DNA of 51,437 bases from Thermovenabulum sp049701175 (GCF_049701175.1 NZ_JBNATW010000016.1:1-51437); one strand, 5' to 3'. Shown: positions 8,685 through 16,980, numbered from the stretch's first letter. The notes: a model not told the origin generated them from the sequence alone. Numbers and translations: made by a program.

Positions 8685-9146
8685 CTACATTTTTGATAAT
8701 CTCTCAAAAATTTCCTTTACCGGTGTTTTCAAAACTGGATGGATAAAATCAGGAGCGATTTGGGCTATCGGCCCCATTACAAAAACCCTGTTATGAGCAT
8801 CGGGGTGGGGTATTTTTAAACCTTCTTCGTTTATAACAAGGTCATCGTAAAAAACTATATCAAGGTCGATGTTTCTCGGTCCCCATTTAAACTTTTTTTC
8901 CCTGCCCATTTCCTTTTCGATGCCCTGAAGTATACTTAACAATTCACGAGGAGTAAGAGAGGTTTTTGCCCAAAGGACGGCATTTAAAAAACTCGGCTGC
9001 TCCTTATACCCGTAAGGCTCGGTTTCAATAATGTCCGAAATTTTTACAATTTCAATTCCCTTTTCCTTTATCTTTTCTATTGCTGTTTTAATATTTCCTT
9101 CTCTATCACCTATGTTGCTTCCGAGAGCGATGAATACATCTGCCAT
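8685..9146 (-). CDS. folK: 2-amino-4-hydroxy-6-hydroxymethyldihydropteridine diphosphokinase
   Basis: Transfers pyrophosphate from ATP to 6-hydroxymethyl-7,8-dihydropterin in folate synthesis. The length (153 residues) is standard. Diagnostic blocks are ALGSNIGDREGN at 7-18, ETEPYGYKEQPSFLNAV near residues 41-57 and the catalytic strand KWGPRNIDLDIVFYDD near 86-101, with the two metal-binding aspartates. The ATG has GGAGG upstream and starts 37 bases inside folP, so translation is coupled to it. Its product feeds FolP, encoded just before it. Confidence 0.96.
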   Translation of the reverse strand: MADVFIALGSNIGDREGNIKTAIEKIKEKGIEIVKISDIIETEPYGYKEQPSFLNAVLWAKTSLTPRELLSILQGIEKEMGREKKFKWGPRNIDLDIVFYDDLVINEEGLKIPHPDAHNRVFVMGPIAQIAPDFIHPVLKTPVKEIFERLSKM

Positions 9147-10318
9147 TTTACCGCCTCCAGCATCTTTACCACCCTTTTATTTTCCCTAACATCATGCACC
9201 CTTATTATTTCTACATCATTCAGGACGCACATTGCAGTAACCGCAAGGGTACCTTCCAGCCTTTCTTCAGGGGTAGCACCATCTAAAGCTTTGCCGATAA
9301 AACTTTTCCTTGAATGGCCTATAAGCAAGGGCTTCTTAAGGCTCTTTAATTCCTTAACCCTTGATATAATCTCCAAATTGTCTTCGTACCTTTTCCCAAA
9401 CCCTATTCCCGGGTCTAAAATTATTTTTTCCGGATCAACACCTTTTTCAGCTGCTATTTGTATCTTTTCATAAAAATATCCAATTATTTCATTTATAACA
9501 TCTTCATAATAGGGATTTTTCTGCATGTCCTTTGGCGTCCCTTTAATGTGCATGAGCACATAAGGAGCTTTCGCTTCGGCAACAACATTTAAGATTTTAT
9601 CATCAAAGGAAAAACCGCTTATGTCGTTTACCATATCCGCCCCGCTTTCCAAAGCCTTTTGTGCCACTTGTGCTCGGTAAGTATCCACGGATATGAATAC
9701 CCTCGGGAAATTTTCCCTTATTGCTTTTAGAGCAGGAATTACCCTCCTTATTTCCTCCTCCTCGTCAACGGCATCCGAACCCGGCCTTGTAGAAAGGCCT
9801 CCAATATCTAATATATCTGCCCCTTCTTCAATCATTTTATTTGCAACAGATAAAACTTCCTCAATAGTTTCCTTCCTTGAATCCGCATAAAAGGAATCAG
9901 GGGTGACGTTTATTATTCCCATTATTAAAGTATCATTAAAATAAATCTTTCTGCCCCACGGGCTTAAGATTATATCAACTCTTTTTTTGTTAAAAAACTC
10001 CTCAATCTCTTTTTTTGTCTCAAGAAGGCCAAAGAAAGGCATTTTATTTAGCTTGTCAATGAGGAATTCATAATGTTTTTTAGTCCCAAGCAATATAATA
10101 TCGGACTTTTCCACCTTTCCATCGATTACATTTTTATGGACAGCTGCATCTCCTCCAAGGGACAGCATCTCCTGTTTAATAATATTCGCAGCAGGGAAAG
10201 GTATATCAAAAAGCTTTAAGGGTATTATCCTTTCCTTTTTTTCGAAAATCGGGAAGGAAGAAGGATGAACTCCTACCCTATTCATTTCCTTCCTCAGATA
10301 TTTTAGTGTTATCTCCAT
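9110..10318 (-). CDS. folP: dihydropteroate synthase with N-terminal extension
   Basis: Condenses hydroxymethyldihydropterin diphosphate with p-aminobenzoate to dihydropteroate. The catalytic TIM barrel starts at about residue 130 with MGIINVTPDSFYADSRK. It continues with GADILDIGGLSTRPGS, DTYRAQVA, ILDPGIGFGK and GHSRKSFIG, all intact. About 125 residues precede it, an extension seen in some Firmicute FolP proteins whose function I do not know. I chose the ATG two codons inside a GTG alternative. An internal ATG (position 10285) has a better ribosome site but would cut an N-terminal helix in half. The 5' end overlaps folE2 by about 40 bases. Confidence 0.94.
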   Translation of the reverse strand: MEITLKYLRKEMNRVGVHPSSFPIFEKKERIIPLKLFDIPFPAANIIKQEMLSLGGDAAVHKNVIDGKVEKSDIILLGTKKHYEFLIDKLNKMPFFGLLETKKEIEEFFNKKRVDIILSPWGRKIYFNDTLIMGIINVTPDSFYADSRKETIEEVLSVANKMIEEGADILDIGGLSTRPGSDAVDEEEEIRRVIPALKAIRENFPRVFISVDTYRAQVAQKALESGADMVNDISGFSFDDKILNVVAEAKAPYVLMHIKGTPKDMQKNPYYEDVINEIIGYFYEKIQIAAEKGVDPEKIILDPGIGFGKRYEDNLEIISRVKELKSLKKPLLIGHSRKSFIGKALDGATPEERLEGTLAVTAMCVLNDVEIIRVHDVRENKRVVKMLEAVKWQMYSSLSEAT

Positions 10319-11099
10319 TATCACAACACATCCACCCCTTTTCTACACAGGCAAAAGCCTGATGATTGTGTATGCTTTCGAAACTGGTGACTTCCACCCT
10401 GTACCATTCTATACGAGAATCTTCTTCTAAAAGCAAAGCTACATCCCTCGTAACATCCTCTACAAATTTGGGATTACTAAAGGCTTTTTCAGTAACATAT
10501 TTTTCATCGGGCCTTTTCAGCAAAGTATATATGGGGCAGCTCGCGCTCTTTTCTGCAATATCTATAAGGTCCTCAAACCATATCATCTTCTTAGACCTTG
10601 TTATGATTTCAACTTCAGCTCTCTGATTGTGAGCTCCCTGAGCACTTATCTCCTTAGAGCATGGGCAAAGGGTATGTATAGGAACTTTCACACCGGTATA
10701 AATCTTATAGCTATCAGAAAGTTCCGCATAAATTTTAGCACAAATCTCCAAAGGAGATTCGCTTTTTGTAACAGGTGATTCTTTCCATATAAAATACGGG
10801 ATTAAAAGCTCTATATGGGCAGAATCCGCATGAAGCTTTTCCTTTATCTCTACCAAAATATCCTCTATTCCTTTTGAGCTTAAAATTTCAAAGTTTTTTA
10901 AAACCTCGACAAATCTGCTCATATGGGTTCCTCTTAAATCTCGATGCAAATCAGCTGAAATGGTTATGTCAGCTATAGTAAACTGATATCCCCTTTTTTT
11001 GTCCTGAACCTTCAAAGGCCATTTTAAACCCTTTATCCCTACCTTTTTTAAAGGCACCATCCTTTCGTCTTTTTCCGACTGCACATCCTTTAGCTGCAA
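10278..11099 (-). CDS. folE2: GTP cyclohydrolase IB (FolE2 type)
   Basis: First step of folate synthesis: GTP to 7,8-dihydroneopterin triphosphate. The 273-residue protein belongs to the FolE2/COG1469 family and not to classical FolE. The signature HTLCPCSKEISAQGAHNQRA at about 142-161 holds the expected metal-site cysteine and the following histidine. Conserved DLRGTHMSRF is near residue 54. The start is TTG behind GGGGTGA and overlaps the PTPS-like gene by 10 bases. FolE2 enzymes can use Mn or Fe and often serve under zinc limitation, but here it appears to be the main enzyme of the operon. Confidence 0.95.
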   Translation of the reverse strand: MQLKDVQSEKDERMVPLKKVGIKGLKWPLKVQDKKRGYQFTIADITISADLHRDLRGTHMSRFVEVLKNFEILSSKGIEDILVEIKEKLHADSAHIELLIPYFIWKESPVTKSESPLEICAKIYAELSDSYKIYTGVKVPIHTLCPCSKEISAQGAHNQRAEVEIITRSKKMIWFEDLIDIAEKSASCPIYTLLKRPDEKYVTEKAFSNPKFVEDVTRDVALLLEEDSRIEWYRVEVTSFESIHNHQAFACVEKGWMCCDNGDNTKISEEGNE

Positions 11100-11458
11100 C
11101 TCTTTTCACCCCTGTAAATTACCCCACAGCTTTCTGTTTCCCAAACTTCCACTTCATAAAGGGAGCAGTTTTCCCTTTTCAAAGCCTCGGAAAGTTCCTT
11201 AAAAATATACTCAGCTATATTTTCCGCAGTAGGCTGGGGAATAATTTCATTAATATAGCTGTGGTCAAATTTTTTTAAGACCTTCTCTTCAACAATCCTT
11301 TTCAGCTCAACAAAGTCTATTATCATCCCTTCATTATCCGGCTCACCTTGTAGTTTTACAACCAATTTGTAAGTATGCCCGTGAAGCCTTTCGCATTTTC
11401 CTTTATAGGAGGTCAGGTTGTGAGCCGCATCGAACTTGAACTCACGTATTAAAAACAT
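11090..11458 (-). CDS. 6-pyruvoyltetrahydropterin synthase paralog, probable PTPS-III (FolB bypass)
   Basis: A 122-residue T-fold enzyme of the PTPS/QueD family. Zinc ligands are His13, His26 and His28 (motif LHGH). The catalytic region reads KCERLHGH, so Cys22 is followed by Glu23. In bacteria lacking folB, PTPS paralogs in which a glutamate replaces or accompanies the catalytic cysteine can make hydroxymethyldihydropterin directly from dihydroneopterin triphosphate. This gene heads folE2-folP-folK with no folB present, which supports that role over queuosine synthesis (QueD). DHSYIN at 65-70 and PTAEN at 76-80 are intact. ATG follows GAGGTGA. Confidence 0.85.
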   Translation of the reverse strand: MFLIREFKFDAAHNLTSYKGKCERLHGHTYKLVVKLQGEPDNEGMIIDFVELKRIVEEKVLKKFDHSYINEIIPQPTAENIAEYIFKELSEALKRENCSLYEVEVWETESCGVIYRGEKSCS

Positions 11459-11537
11459 TTTCTCACCTCAATTAATAAAAAGCCTTTTTAATATTATAGC
11501 ACTTCAAATCCATATAATACCATAAAAAAAGTAAAAT

Positions 11538-11561
11538 AAAAAAAGCAGCTTTTAACGCTGC
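11538..11561 (-). terminator. intrinsic terminator of the polysaccharide deacetylase gene
   Basis: Stem GCAGC/GCTGC with a 7-base loop is followed on the minus strand by seven T residues. The hairpin includes the stop codon of the deacetylase gene, so the last codons are part of the terminator. It separates this gene from the folate operon downstream. Confidence 0.75.
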
Positions 11562-12502
11562 CTTACATAATTTTCGATAAATTCCATATTTTTTTCGTCA
11601 ATTACATCGAATTTGAAGCCTTCACTTCTTATTATTTCAATAATTTCCGGCAAAATTTCAATGGTTAAACTTTTTGAATCGGTATCATGAAGAAGTACAA
11701 CTGCTATCTTTTTATTTTTTAATCCCCTCTTTAAATTTTCCAGCATTGCTTTTTTATCGGGATAGGGCATTGTTGCATCTCCCGTTACCACATTCCAATC
11801 TATATAATGATAGCCTTCCTCTTTCAGCCTTTTTTTAATTTCATCCATTATCCCCTGCGAGCCTTCCTTAAGGCTGACCGAGTTTTTAGACCCCCCCGGG
11901 AATCTAATAATCTTAGGCCTTACCCCTGTTAGATTGAAAATCAAATCCTCCTGTCTTTTTATATCGCTCATAAAAGCATCCACAGACGAATATATTACAT
12001 CATACCTATGGCTAAAGGTGTGGTTGCCTAAGGAATGCCCTTCTTCATAAATTTTTTTTATAACCGTATTCTCGTTTTCCTTATAACCTACAACGAAAAA
12101 GGTTGCCTTTATATTTTCCTTTTTAAGTATCTCCAATATTTTTTCCGTGTTTTTGCTGGGACCGTCGTCAAAAGTAAGATAGGCTGTTTTACCTTTAACT
12201 TTGCTGTGTTTTTTATTAATGTTTTTTTCTTTTTCTTCTTCTATTGTAAAATGCTTCCTTTCAGGAAAAAGTCGATAATAAATTAAAGTATTAACTTCAC
12301 CGGAATAACACTCTTCGTAACTTTCCCCTTTGACATCCTCATTTATTTTTGCAGGGGGATTATTGCTATTACTACTTTGAGAAAGGGTTTGTTTTATGGC
12401 TTTACTTCCTGAAAAAGCTAATAAAAAACCCGTTAAAAGTCCTAAAAAAATAAAAAAGAGGATAAGAAAAATTACAACAGTATTATTGTTCTCTTTTCTC
12501 AT
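11552..12502 (-). CDS. membrane-anchored polysaccharide deacetylase (NodB domain, PgdA-like)
   Basis: Probable deacetylase of peptidoglycan or another extracellular N-acetylated glycan. One N-terminal membrane helix (about residues 8-30) is followed by a linker and a NodB domain from about residue 105. Domain motifs: TFDDGPSKNT (catalytic base and metal aspartates), HTFSHR (metal histidines), RFPGGS and LLHDTDS. All catalytic positions appear intact. I placed the start at the ATG preceded by GGAAGG (MRKENNNT) and not at an upstream ATG with no ribosome site. It lies 91 bases after truD on the same strand and could share its transcript. Confidence 0.9.
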   Translation of the reverse strand: MRKENNNTVVIFLILFFIFLGLLTGFLLAFSGSKAIKQTLSQSSNSNNPPAKINEDVKGESYEECYSGEVNTLIYYRLFPERKHFTIEEEKEKNINKKHSKVKGKTAYLTFDDGPSKNTEKILEILKKENIKATFFVVGYKENENTVIKKIYEEGHSLGNHTFSHRYDVIYSSVDAFMSDIKRQEDLIFNLTGVRPKIIRFPGGSKNSVSLKEGSQGIMDEIKKRLKEEGYHYIDWNVVTGDATMPYPDKKAMLENLKRGLKNKKIAVVLLHDTDSKSLTIEILPEIIEIIRSEGFKFDVIDEKNMEFIENYVRQR

Positions 12503-12593
12503 ATATTTTTGTCCTTCCCGAACCATTCTATTATACATCTATTTTAGCACTTATAAGCTTTATAAAAAACTATGAAATAAAAGGAAGGATTTT

Positions 12594-13772
12594 TTATTCT
12601 ATTGAAAGGGATTTCACAAGCATTGTAGCAAAGGAACCAGGAGGAAGAATAAATTTTATTTTGATTTTTTCATATCCTTCATAAAACTCGTCTTTTTCAA
12701 AGGAAGTAAAAAATAAATTTTCCGGAAATACAACTGCTTTCCTCATAAAGGATTTAAAAAAAGACTTCCTTATCTTTTTTAAATTAAAATCCGATGAAGT
12801 AACACCCCTCTCCTTTAATACCTCCTCTATCGCCTTATTAACATTTTCGTCTACCTTGGGAATTTTATAAGAAACGGTAGGTATTTCCATATTTCTAATA
12901 TCTTTGAACTTTTTGATATCATCTATTTTCTTGTATATTAAATAGTCCATTATTTTCCCCTTTACTCTATATAAATCCTCTGCATACTTGGGAAGAATTA
13001 AAAGCAGGGTTTTATTCCAAAGATAGCTTTGATATGCGGAAAAAAACATTGAAAGCTCCTCTTTTGGAATGGTGTTAAGCGCTTTTACCATGTTTTCTTT
13101 ACTTTTGCCTTTTAAAAGTATTTTTATTATATCCCTTTCGACCTTTGTCCTGCAGAAGGGAAGAACGGCTTCAAAATCTCCCCAAAGCCTTTTAATTTCT
13201 TGTTTTCTTTCCTTTTCCTCCTTTTTATCTTCCGGATGGGTTACCGTAAAATAAAGCTTCAAAGCCCCATTATAATGTTTTTTTAGGATTTTTTCTGCAA
13301 TAAATTCCTCCTCATTTTCTACACTCCCAAAACGCTGGTCATCAAAAAAATTGGGATAACCCCACTCCTTTATTTCGTTCAACCTTGTTACAATCTTATC
13401 TTTATCCTTTTCCTCAATCTTCCTCAAGGTTATTTCAAAATAGTTGCCTTTTAATACCCTCGGTGAAACAAAATCATCCGAAAAACCCACAAACTCCAAG
13501 ATAACGTTTTCCCTTTCAAAGGTCAAATCGTATTCCCTCGGGACTGAAATATACTGAAAAGTTAAGGCGTGCCTATCCTTTCTCCCACCACTTCCTATTT
13601 TTTCTAAGGGAACATTATTTTCTATAGATATGAACTTCAGAGCATCCATGGTATTCCAGTGTTTTTTTATTAAAAGGTAAATCTTATACTTTCCACCCTT
13701 TTTATATTTTATATCTGCCAATTCCTTTACAATGAAATCTTCAGGAAAAACTTTTATTTTCAAAACCCTCAC
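12594..13772 (-). CDS. truD: tRNA pseudouridine(13) synthase TruD
   Basis: Isomerises uridine 13 of tRNA. The protein (392 residues) has the family architecture: the catalytic motif GGRKDRHALT with Asp66, and PNFFDDQRFGS near residue 135. The insertion domain in the middle is lysine/glutamate rich and diverged from the E. coli type. TruD is patchily distributed in Firmicutes. The frame opens with GTG jammed against AAAGG. A TTG three codons later (position 13763) has a more normal spacing and may be the real start. The upstream region also drives the divergent chemoreceptor gene. Confidence 0.9.
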   Translation of the reverse strand: MRVLKIKVFPEDFIVKELADIKYKKGGKYKIYLLIKKHWNTMDALKFISIENNVPLEKIGSGGRKDRHALTFQYISVPREYDLTFERENVILEFVGFSDDFVSPRVLKGNYFEITLRKIEEKDKDKIVTRLNEIKEWGYPNFFDDQRFGSVENEEEFIAEKILKKHYNGALKLYFTVTHPEDKKEEKERKQEIKRLWGDFEAVLPFCRTKVERDIIKILLKGKSKENMVKALNTIPKEELSMFFSAYQSYLWNKTLLLILPKYAEDLYRVKGKIMDYLIYKKIDDIKKFKDIRNMEIPTVSYKIPKVDENVNKAIEEVLKERGVTSSDFNLKKIRKSFFKSFMRKAVVFPENLFFTSFEKDEFYEGYEKIKIKFILPPGSFATMLVKSLSIE

Positions 13773-13970
13773 CCTTTATCAAAATTTGAATATTCCCTTT
13801 TTGTTTTTCGCTTTTTTCAATCAGCTCTTCCATTTCTTCCAATAAAATTTTTTCAAAACGACTTATTACAATATTTCAAAAAAATATATATGTACTTTAT
13901 ACAAAGGAAAACCAGAAATTTTGTCGAATATTGAAAATTTAAACGGAAATTTTTGGGGGTGTGAAAAACC

Positions 13971-15485
13971 TTGCTTATCTTTTTATCATTTTTGACCATG
14001 TTTTTAATCGCAGTAATAATATACCTGTTTTCTAAAATTTACATATTGACGAAGACCGTCGAAAAATCCAATAAAATTTTAGAATCATATTCAAAGAGCG
14101 AATCCCTTTTTGACAGCATCGAAAAAAATGTGGAAAAGCTATTTCCTTCTTTAAGATCATTACAGAAATATTTACAGAATATAATATACCATATTTTAAA
14201 AAATTCCGCAGAGATAGCTGCAGGTTCTACAAACATAAATACTTCTTCCAAAAAGCTTGAAGATAATATAAAAAATTTAAATGACATCCTTTCCCGTTTT
14301 TTAAAAAATGTAATGGATATAAATGACAGGATAGTCAACAGCGCCGCCATTTCCGAAGAACTTTATGGAAGTATAAACGAAATAGCCTCTTACTCGTCGA
14401 TGGCTTTAGACACCTCAAAAAACGCCGCTTCGGATTTAGAAATAAGCCTGAAGTCCATTGAAGATGCCGTATCAATAATTGAAGAGCAGGGCAGGGAAAT
14501 ACTTCACATATCTAAAGAAATTATGGGCTTAAAAGACCTTCTGGGGAAAATTTCGTCCGTTTCCGATAACATTAACGAAATATCTTCACAGATAAACCTC
14601 TTATCCTTAAATGCCTCCATCGAAGCCGCAAGGGCAGGAGCTGCGGGAAAAGGTTTTGCGGTAGTTGCAGAGGAGATAAAAAAGCTTGCCGATGAAACAT
14701 CAAAATTTTCAAAGGAAATTGTTAAATTAGTAAATGATATTCAATCTTATATTCAAAAATCCTCCGAAGTATTCGAACAAAGCCTCAAAAAGGTTGACAG
14801 ACAAAAATCCACTACAGATAAAGCCAAAAAAAGCCTTTCCAATATAACTCAAGTAATCACAACGATTGAAGGCATAATTAAAAACATATCTGAAAATATA
14901 TTGTCCCAAACTCAAGCTACCGAGCAAATGGCGGAAAATATTCAGGACGTCTCAAACTTTTCATCGGTTATCACCGATTCAATAAAAAACGTAGAAGAAA
15001 TCCTTGAAAAGCAAAAAGATTACCTGTTAGAAAACTTTAATCAGGTAAAAAATCTTAAAAATTCTGTTGAAAACTTCGAGGTTTTTACAAAGGGTTTCGA
15101 CGAACTCTTAGGGGAAAAATTGTTAAAAATTGCTGAAGAAGTGGCTGAAAGGCTTACAAAAGAAAGTTTTTCCCTTGAAAGAATGCCTGATATAGTAAAA
15201 AGCTACGGGGTTACGCAGATCTGCATAACCGATGAAGATGGGGTAATTATTCTCGATAACGATAAACAAAGCTTAGGTTTCCGATTCCCCGATGATGAAA
15301 CCACGCAGGCCGGTGAGTTCAGGAAAATATTAAGAGGAAAGGTTGATAGAATAGTGCAAAAACTCCAACCCCGAAATGTGGATGGTAAGCTTTACAAGTT
15401 TGTCGGTGTAAAAAGAAAGGATAAACCTGGAATAGTGCAAGTCGCCTTAAGCATTGATGATATATTTAAATTAACTTCAAAATAA
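13971..15485 (+). CDS. methyl-accepting chemotaxis-type protein with C-terminal sensor-like domain
   Basis: A 504-residue receptor with an unusual order. One N-terminal membrane helix (about residues 1-22) leads directly into a long coiled coil with no extracytoplasmic domain. The signalling hairpin tip is at about 205-235 (ASIEAARAGAAGKGFAVVAEE). After the coiled coil, residues about 385-504 form an alpha/beta domain (ITDEDGVIILDNDKQSLGF, then KFVGVKRKDKPGIVQVAL) that looks like a PAS/Cache-type sensor in the cytosol. The start is TTG after GGGGGTG. It presumably senses a cytoplasmic cue and couples to CheA/CheW, encoded elsewhere. Confidence 0.85.
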   Translation: MLIFLSFLTMFLIAVIIYLFSKIYILTKTVEKSNKILESYSKSESLFDSIEKNVEKLFPSLRSLQKYLQNIIYHILKNSAEIAAGSTNINTSSKKLEDNIKNLNDILSRFLKNVMDINDRIVNSAAISEELYGSINEIASYSSMALDTSKNAASDLEISLKSIEDAVSIIEEQGREILHISKEIMGLKDLLGKISSVSDNINEISSQINLLSLNASIEAARAGAAGKGFAVVAEEIKKLADETSKFSKEIVKLVNDIQSYIQKSSEVFEQSLKKVDRQKSTTDKAKKSLSNITQVITTIEGIIKNISENILSQTQATEQMAENIQDVSNFSSVITDSIKNVEEILEKQKDYLLENFNQVKNLKNSVENFEVFTKGFDELLGEKLLKIAEEVAERLTKESFSLERMPDIVKSYGVTQICITDEDGVIILDNDKQSLGFRFPDDETTQAGEFRKILRGKVDRIVQKLQPRNVDGKLYKFVGVKRKDKPGIVQVALSIDDIFKLTSK

Positions 15486-15493
15486 TTTTCATC

Positions 15494-15518
15494 GCGGCAA
15501 AAGCCGCCATTTTTTTTT
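15494..15518 (+). terminator. intrinsic terminator after the chemoreceptor gene
   Basis: Stem GCGGC/GCCGC with an AAAA loop, then a run of nine T residues, starts nine bases past the stop codon. Confidence 0.9.
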
Positions 15519-15714
15519 ACTTTTTGGGGATTATTTCTAAAATATCTTGACCAATTTCGACAAAAAAGCATAAAATAATTCTATAAAAAATAGTCAAATT
15601 TTGCTAATTTTTTATGCTCCTTTCATTAAAAGAATCGCAAAGTTGAAGGAAATATTTAATTCTGAAGAAAGGAAAGAATTATTAAAAGTGAGTTAAATCT
15701 GGGAGGTAATTGTT

Positions 15715-16809
15715 TTGAAAGTTCCTGTAAATTTTTTAACTTCCGGTATGAGGGTAGAAAAACCGCTTTTCGGTAAAAGGGGCGAACTCCTCTTAAACAG
15801 AGGCGTTATACTTACCGAAAGCTTGATTTCATTATTAAAAAAGAATAACATTATAACAGTTGAAGTCGAAGGCCCTATACCTTACGATGAATTTCAAATA
15901 AAGGAATGTATCTCTGAAAAATTAAGACAGAACGCCCTTATTACTTTAATGGATTGGATAAAAAACAGGCATATATTGGATTTAGAAAATGTGGCAGATG
16001 TGGTCAAAAGTCTTATAGAAGAAATCCTTTCTGAAAAGGGAGTATCAGAAAATTTAACTAACTTGTGTTCTAACGACTTATATACTTTTGCACACTCTGT
16101 AGATGTATGCATTCTTTCCCTCATTGCCGGAAAAAAGTTGGGCTACAGCAGAAAAAAGCTGTTTGCATTGGGCATGGGTAGCATTTTACACGATGTAGGT
16201 AAATTGGAGATACCGCCGGAAATTCTAAATAAGCCAGCAAAACTAACTCCAGAAGAATATGAAATAATAAAAAAACATCCCCTTTTCAGTTATGAAATAT
16301 TAAAGAAAAAAGATGATGAAAATTTAAACCCTTTTTCTTTAAATATTGTTCTAAACCATCACGAAAGATTTGACGGCAGCGGTTACCCGAGAAGGTTAAA
16401 ACAACTTGAAATAAACGATCTTGACTATATCTGTGCGATTTCCGATGTGTTTAACGCCATGACTACCGATAGGGTATACCGTAGAGCCATCCCGGTACAT
16501 GAGGTCTACGAGATGATTGAAGGTTCCTGTAACACCCTTTTCCCCTTTAATCTTGTACGAGCTTTTTTGTCGTGTATCAATCCCTTCCCCCCAGGAACCC
16601 TGGTAATGCTGAGCACTGAAGAAGCAGCTATAGTTGTAGCTTCCTCAGACCTTCCTTTCAGGCCAAAAGTAAAGCTTTTAAAGAGCTTTGAAGAAATAGA
16701 CCTCACAAAGGAATTAAACATAACGATAAGAAGGCAGTTGACTCCCGAAGAGGCCTTAAATTTCATTCCAACTTTTGAAAAAAACAAGTATTTTAGCTTT
16801 AATAATTAA
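15715..16809 (+). CDS. HD-GYP domain protein, probable cyclic-di-GMP phosphodiesterase
   Basis: Probable c-di-GMP hydrolase (364 residues). The N-terminal 110 residues are an uncharacterised helical segment. The HD-GYP domain (about 125-300) has HDVGK with His159-Asp160, IKKHPL, HHERFDGSGYP at 215-225 and a downstream DVFNAMTTDRVYR. The residues needed for the bimetal site and the GYP loop are all visible. The start is TTG behind GGGAGG. A cytosolic location is likely since no membrane helix is seen. It follows the chemoreceptor gene after a strong terminator, so it is transcribed separately. c-di-GMP could tie it to the Tad pilus encoded nearby, but that is inference. Confidence 0.9.
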   Translation: MKVPVNFLTSGMRVEKPLFGKRGELLLNRGVILTESLISLLKKNNIITVEVEGPIPYDEFQIKECISEKLRQNALITLMDWIKNRHILDLENVADVVKSLIEEILSEKGVSENLTNLCSNDLYTFAHSVDVCILSLIAGKKLGYSRKKLFALGMGSILHDVGKLEIPPEILNKPAKLTPEEYEIIKKHPLFSYEILKKKDDENLNPFSLNIVLNHHERFDGSGYPRRLKQLEINDLDYICAISDVFNAMTTDRVYRRAIPVHEVYEMIEGSCNTLFPFNLVRAFLSCINPFPPGTLVMLSTEEAAIVVASSDLPFRPKVKLLKSFEEIDLTKELNITIRRQLTPEEALNFIPTFEKNKYFSFNN

Positions 16810-16857
16810 CAATTATAATGTTTTTTAAAGCTATAATTTAATGATATTCAATCGCTT

Positions 16858-16886
16858 TTGACATTTATTTTTATTTTTGCTAAAAT
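16858..16886 (+). promoter_or_regulatory. sigma-A promoter of the ddl-like gene
   Basis: A perfect -35 TTGACA and a -10 TAAAAT are spaced by exactly 17 bases. Transcription should begin near 16890-16893, immediately before the structured leader, so the leader RNA is short. Confidence 0.85.
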
Positions 16887-16889
16887 TAA

Positions 16890-16972
16890 GTTGCCTCTCA
16901 ACCCGAACCCGTCAGCTAACCTCGTAAGCGTAACGAGAGGAGGAAAAGCTATGGTCCTCCATAGCTTTTAAT
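16890..16972 (+). promoter_or_regulatory. compact structured leader resembling the 3' part of the c-di-AMP (ydaO) riboswitch
   Basis: The stretch 16903-16930, with CCCGAACCCGTCAGCTAACC then TCGTAAGCG, matches what I recall of the conserved 3' block of the ydaO-yuaA (c-di-AMP) riboswitch, and a GAGAGG element follows. The large 5' part of that riboswitch is missing, because a perfect promoter ends only a few bases upstream. CCTCTC at 16894-16899 can pair with GAGAGG at 16935-16940, and CTCGT/ACGAG can form an inner hairpin. The leader ends in a strong terminator hairpin. It precedes a D-Ala-D-Ala ligase-like gene, a cell-wall function often under c-di-AMP control. It could be a minimal new variant or a decayed riboswitch. 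Confidence 0.55.
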
Positions 16973-16980
16973 ATTTTAAA
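16944..16980 (+). terminator. leader terminator hairpin upstream of the ddl-like gene
   Basis: An 11-bp perfect hairpin (AAAAGCTATGG / CCATAGCTTTT, loop TCCT) is followed by a weak T-rich tail, AATATTTT. The loop and right arm contain CCTCC, which can also pair with GGAGG just upstream. This offers a simple on/off switch for the leader. Confidence 0.7.

Noticed and set aside
13741..13833. A 30-codon minus-strand frame (MEELIEKSEKQKGNIQ...) overlapping the start of truD.
   Set aside because: The frame looks coding-like but the ribosome site is too close to the ATG, it overlaps truD by 32 bases and I know no matching family. It could be a leader peptide; evidence is insufficient.
15599..15694. 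A 31-codon plus-strand frame ending KEIFNSEERKELLKVS before the HD-GYP gene.
   Set aside because: Only a TTG start with no ribosome site. Probably chance or an unrecognisable remnant.
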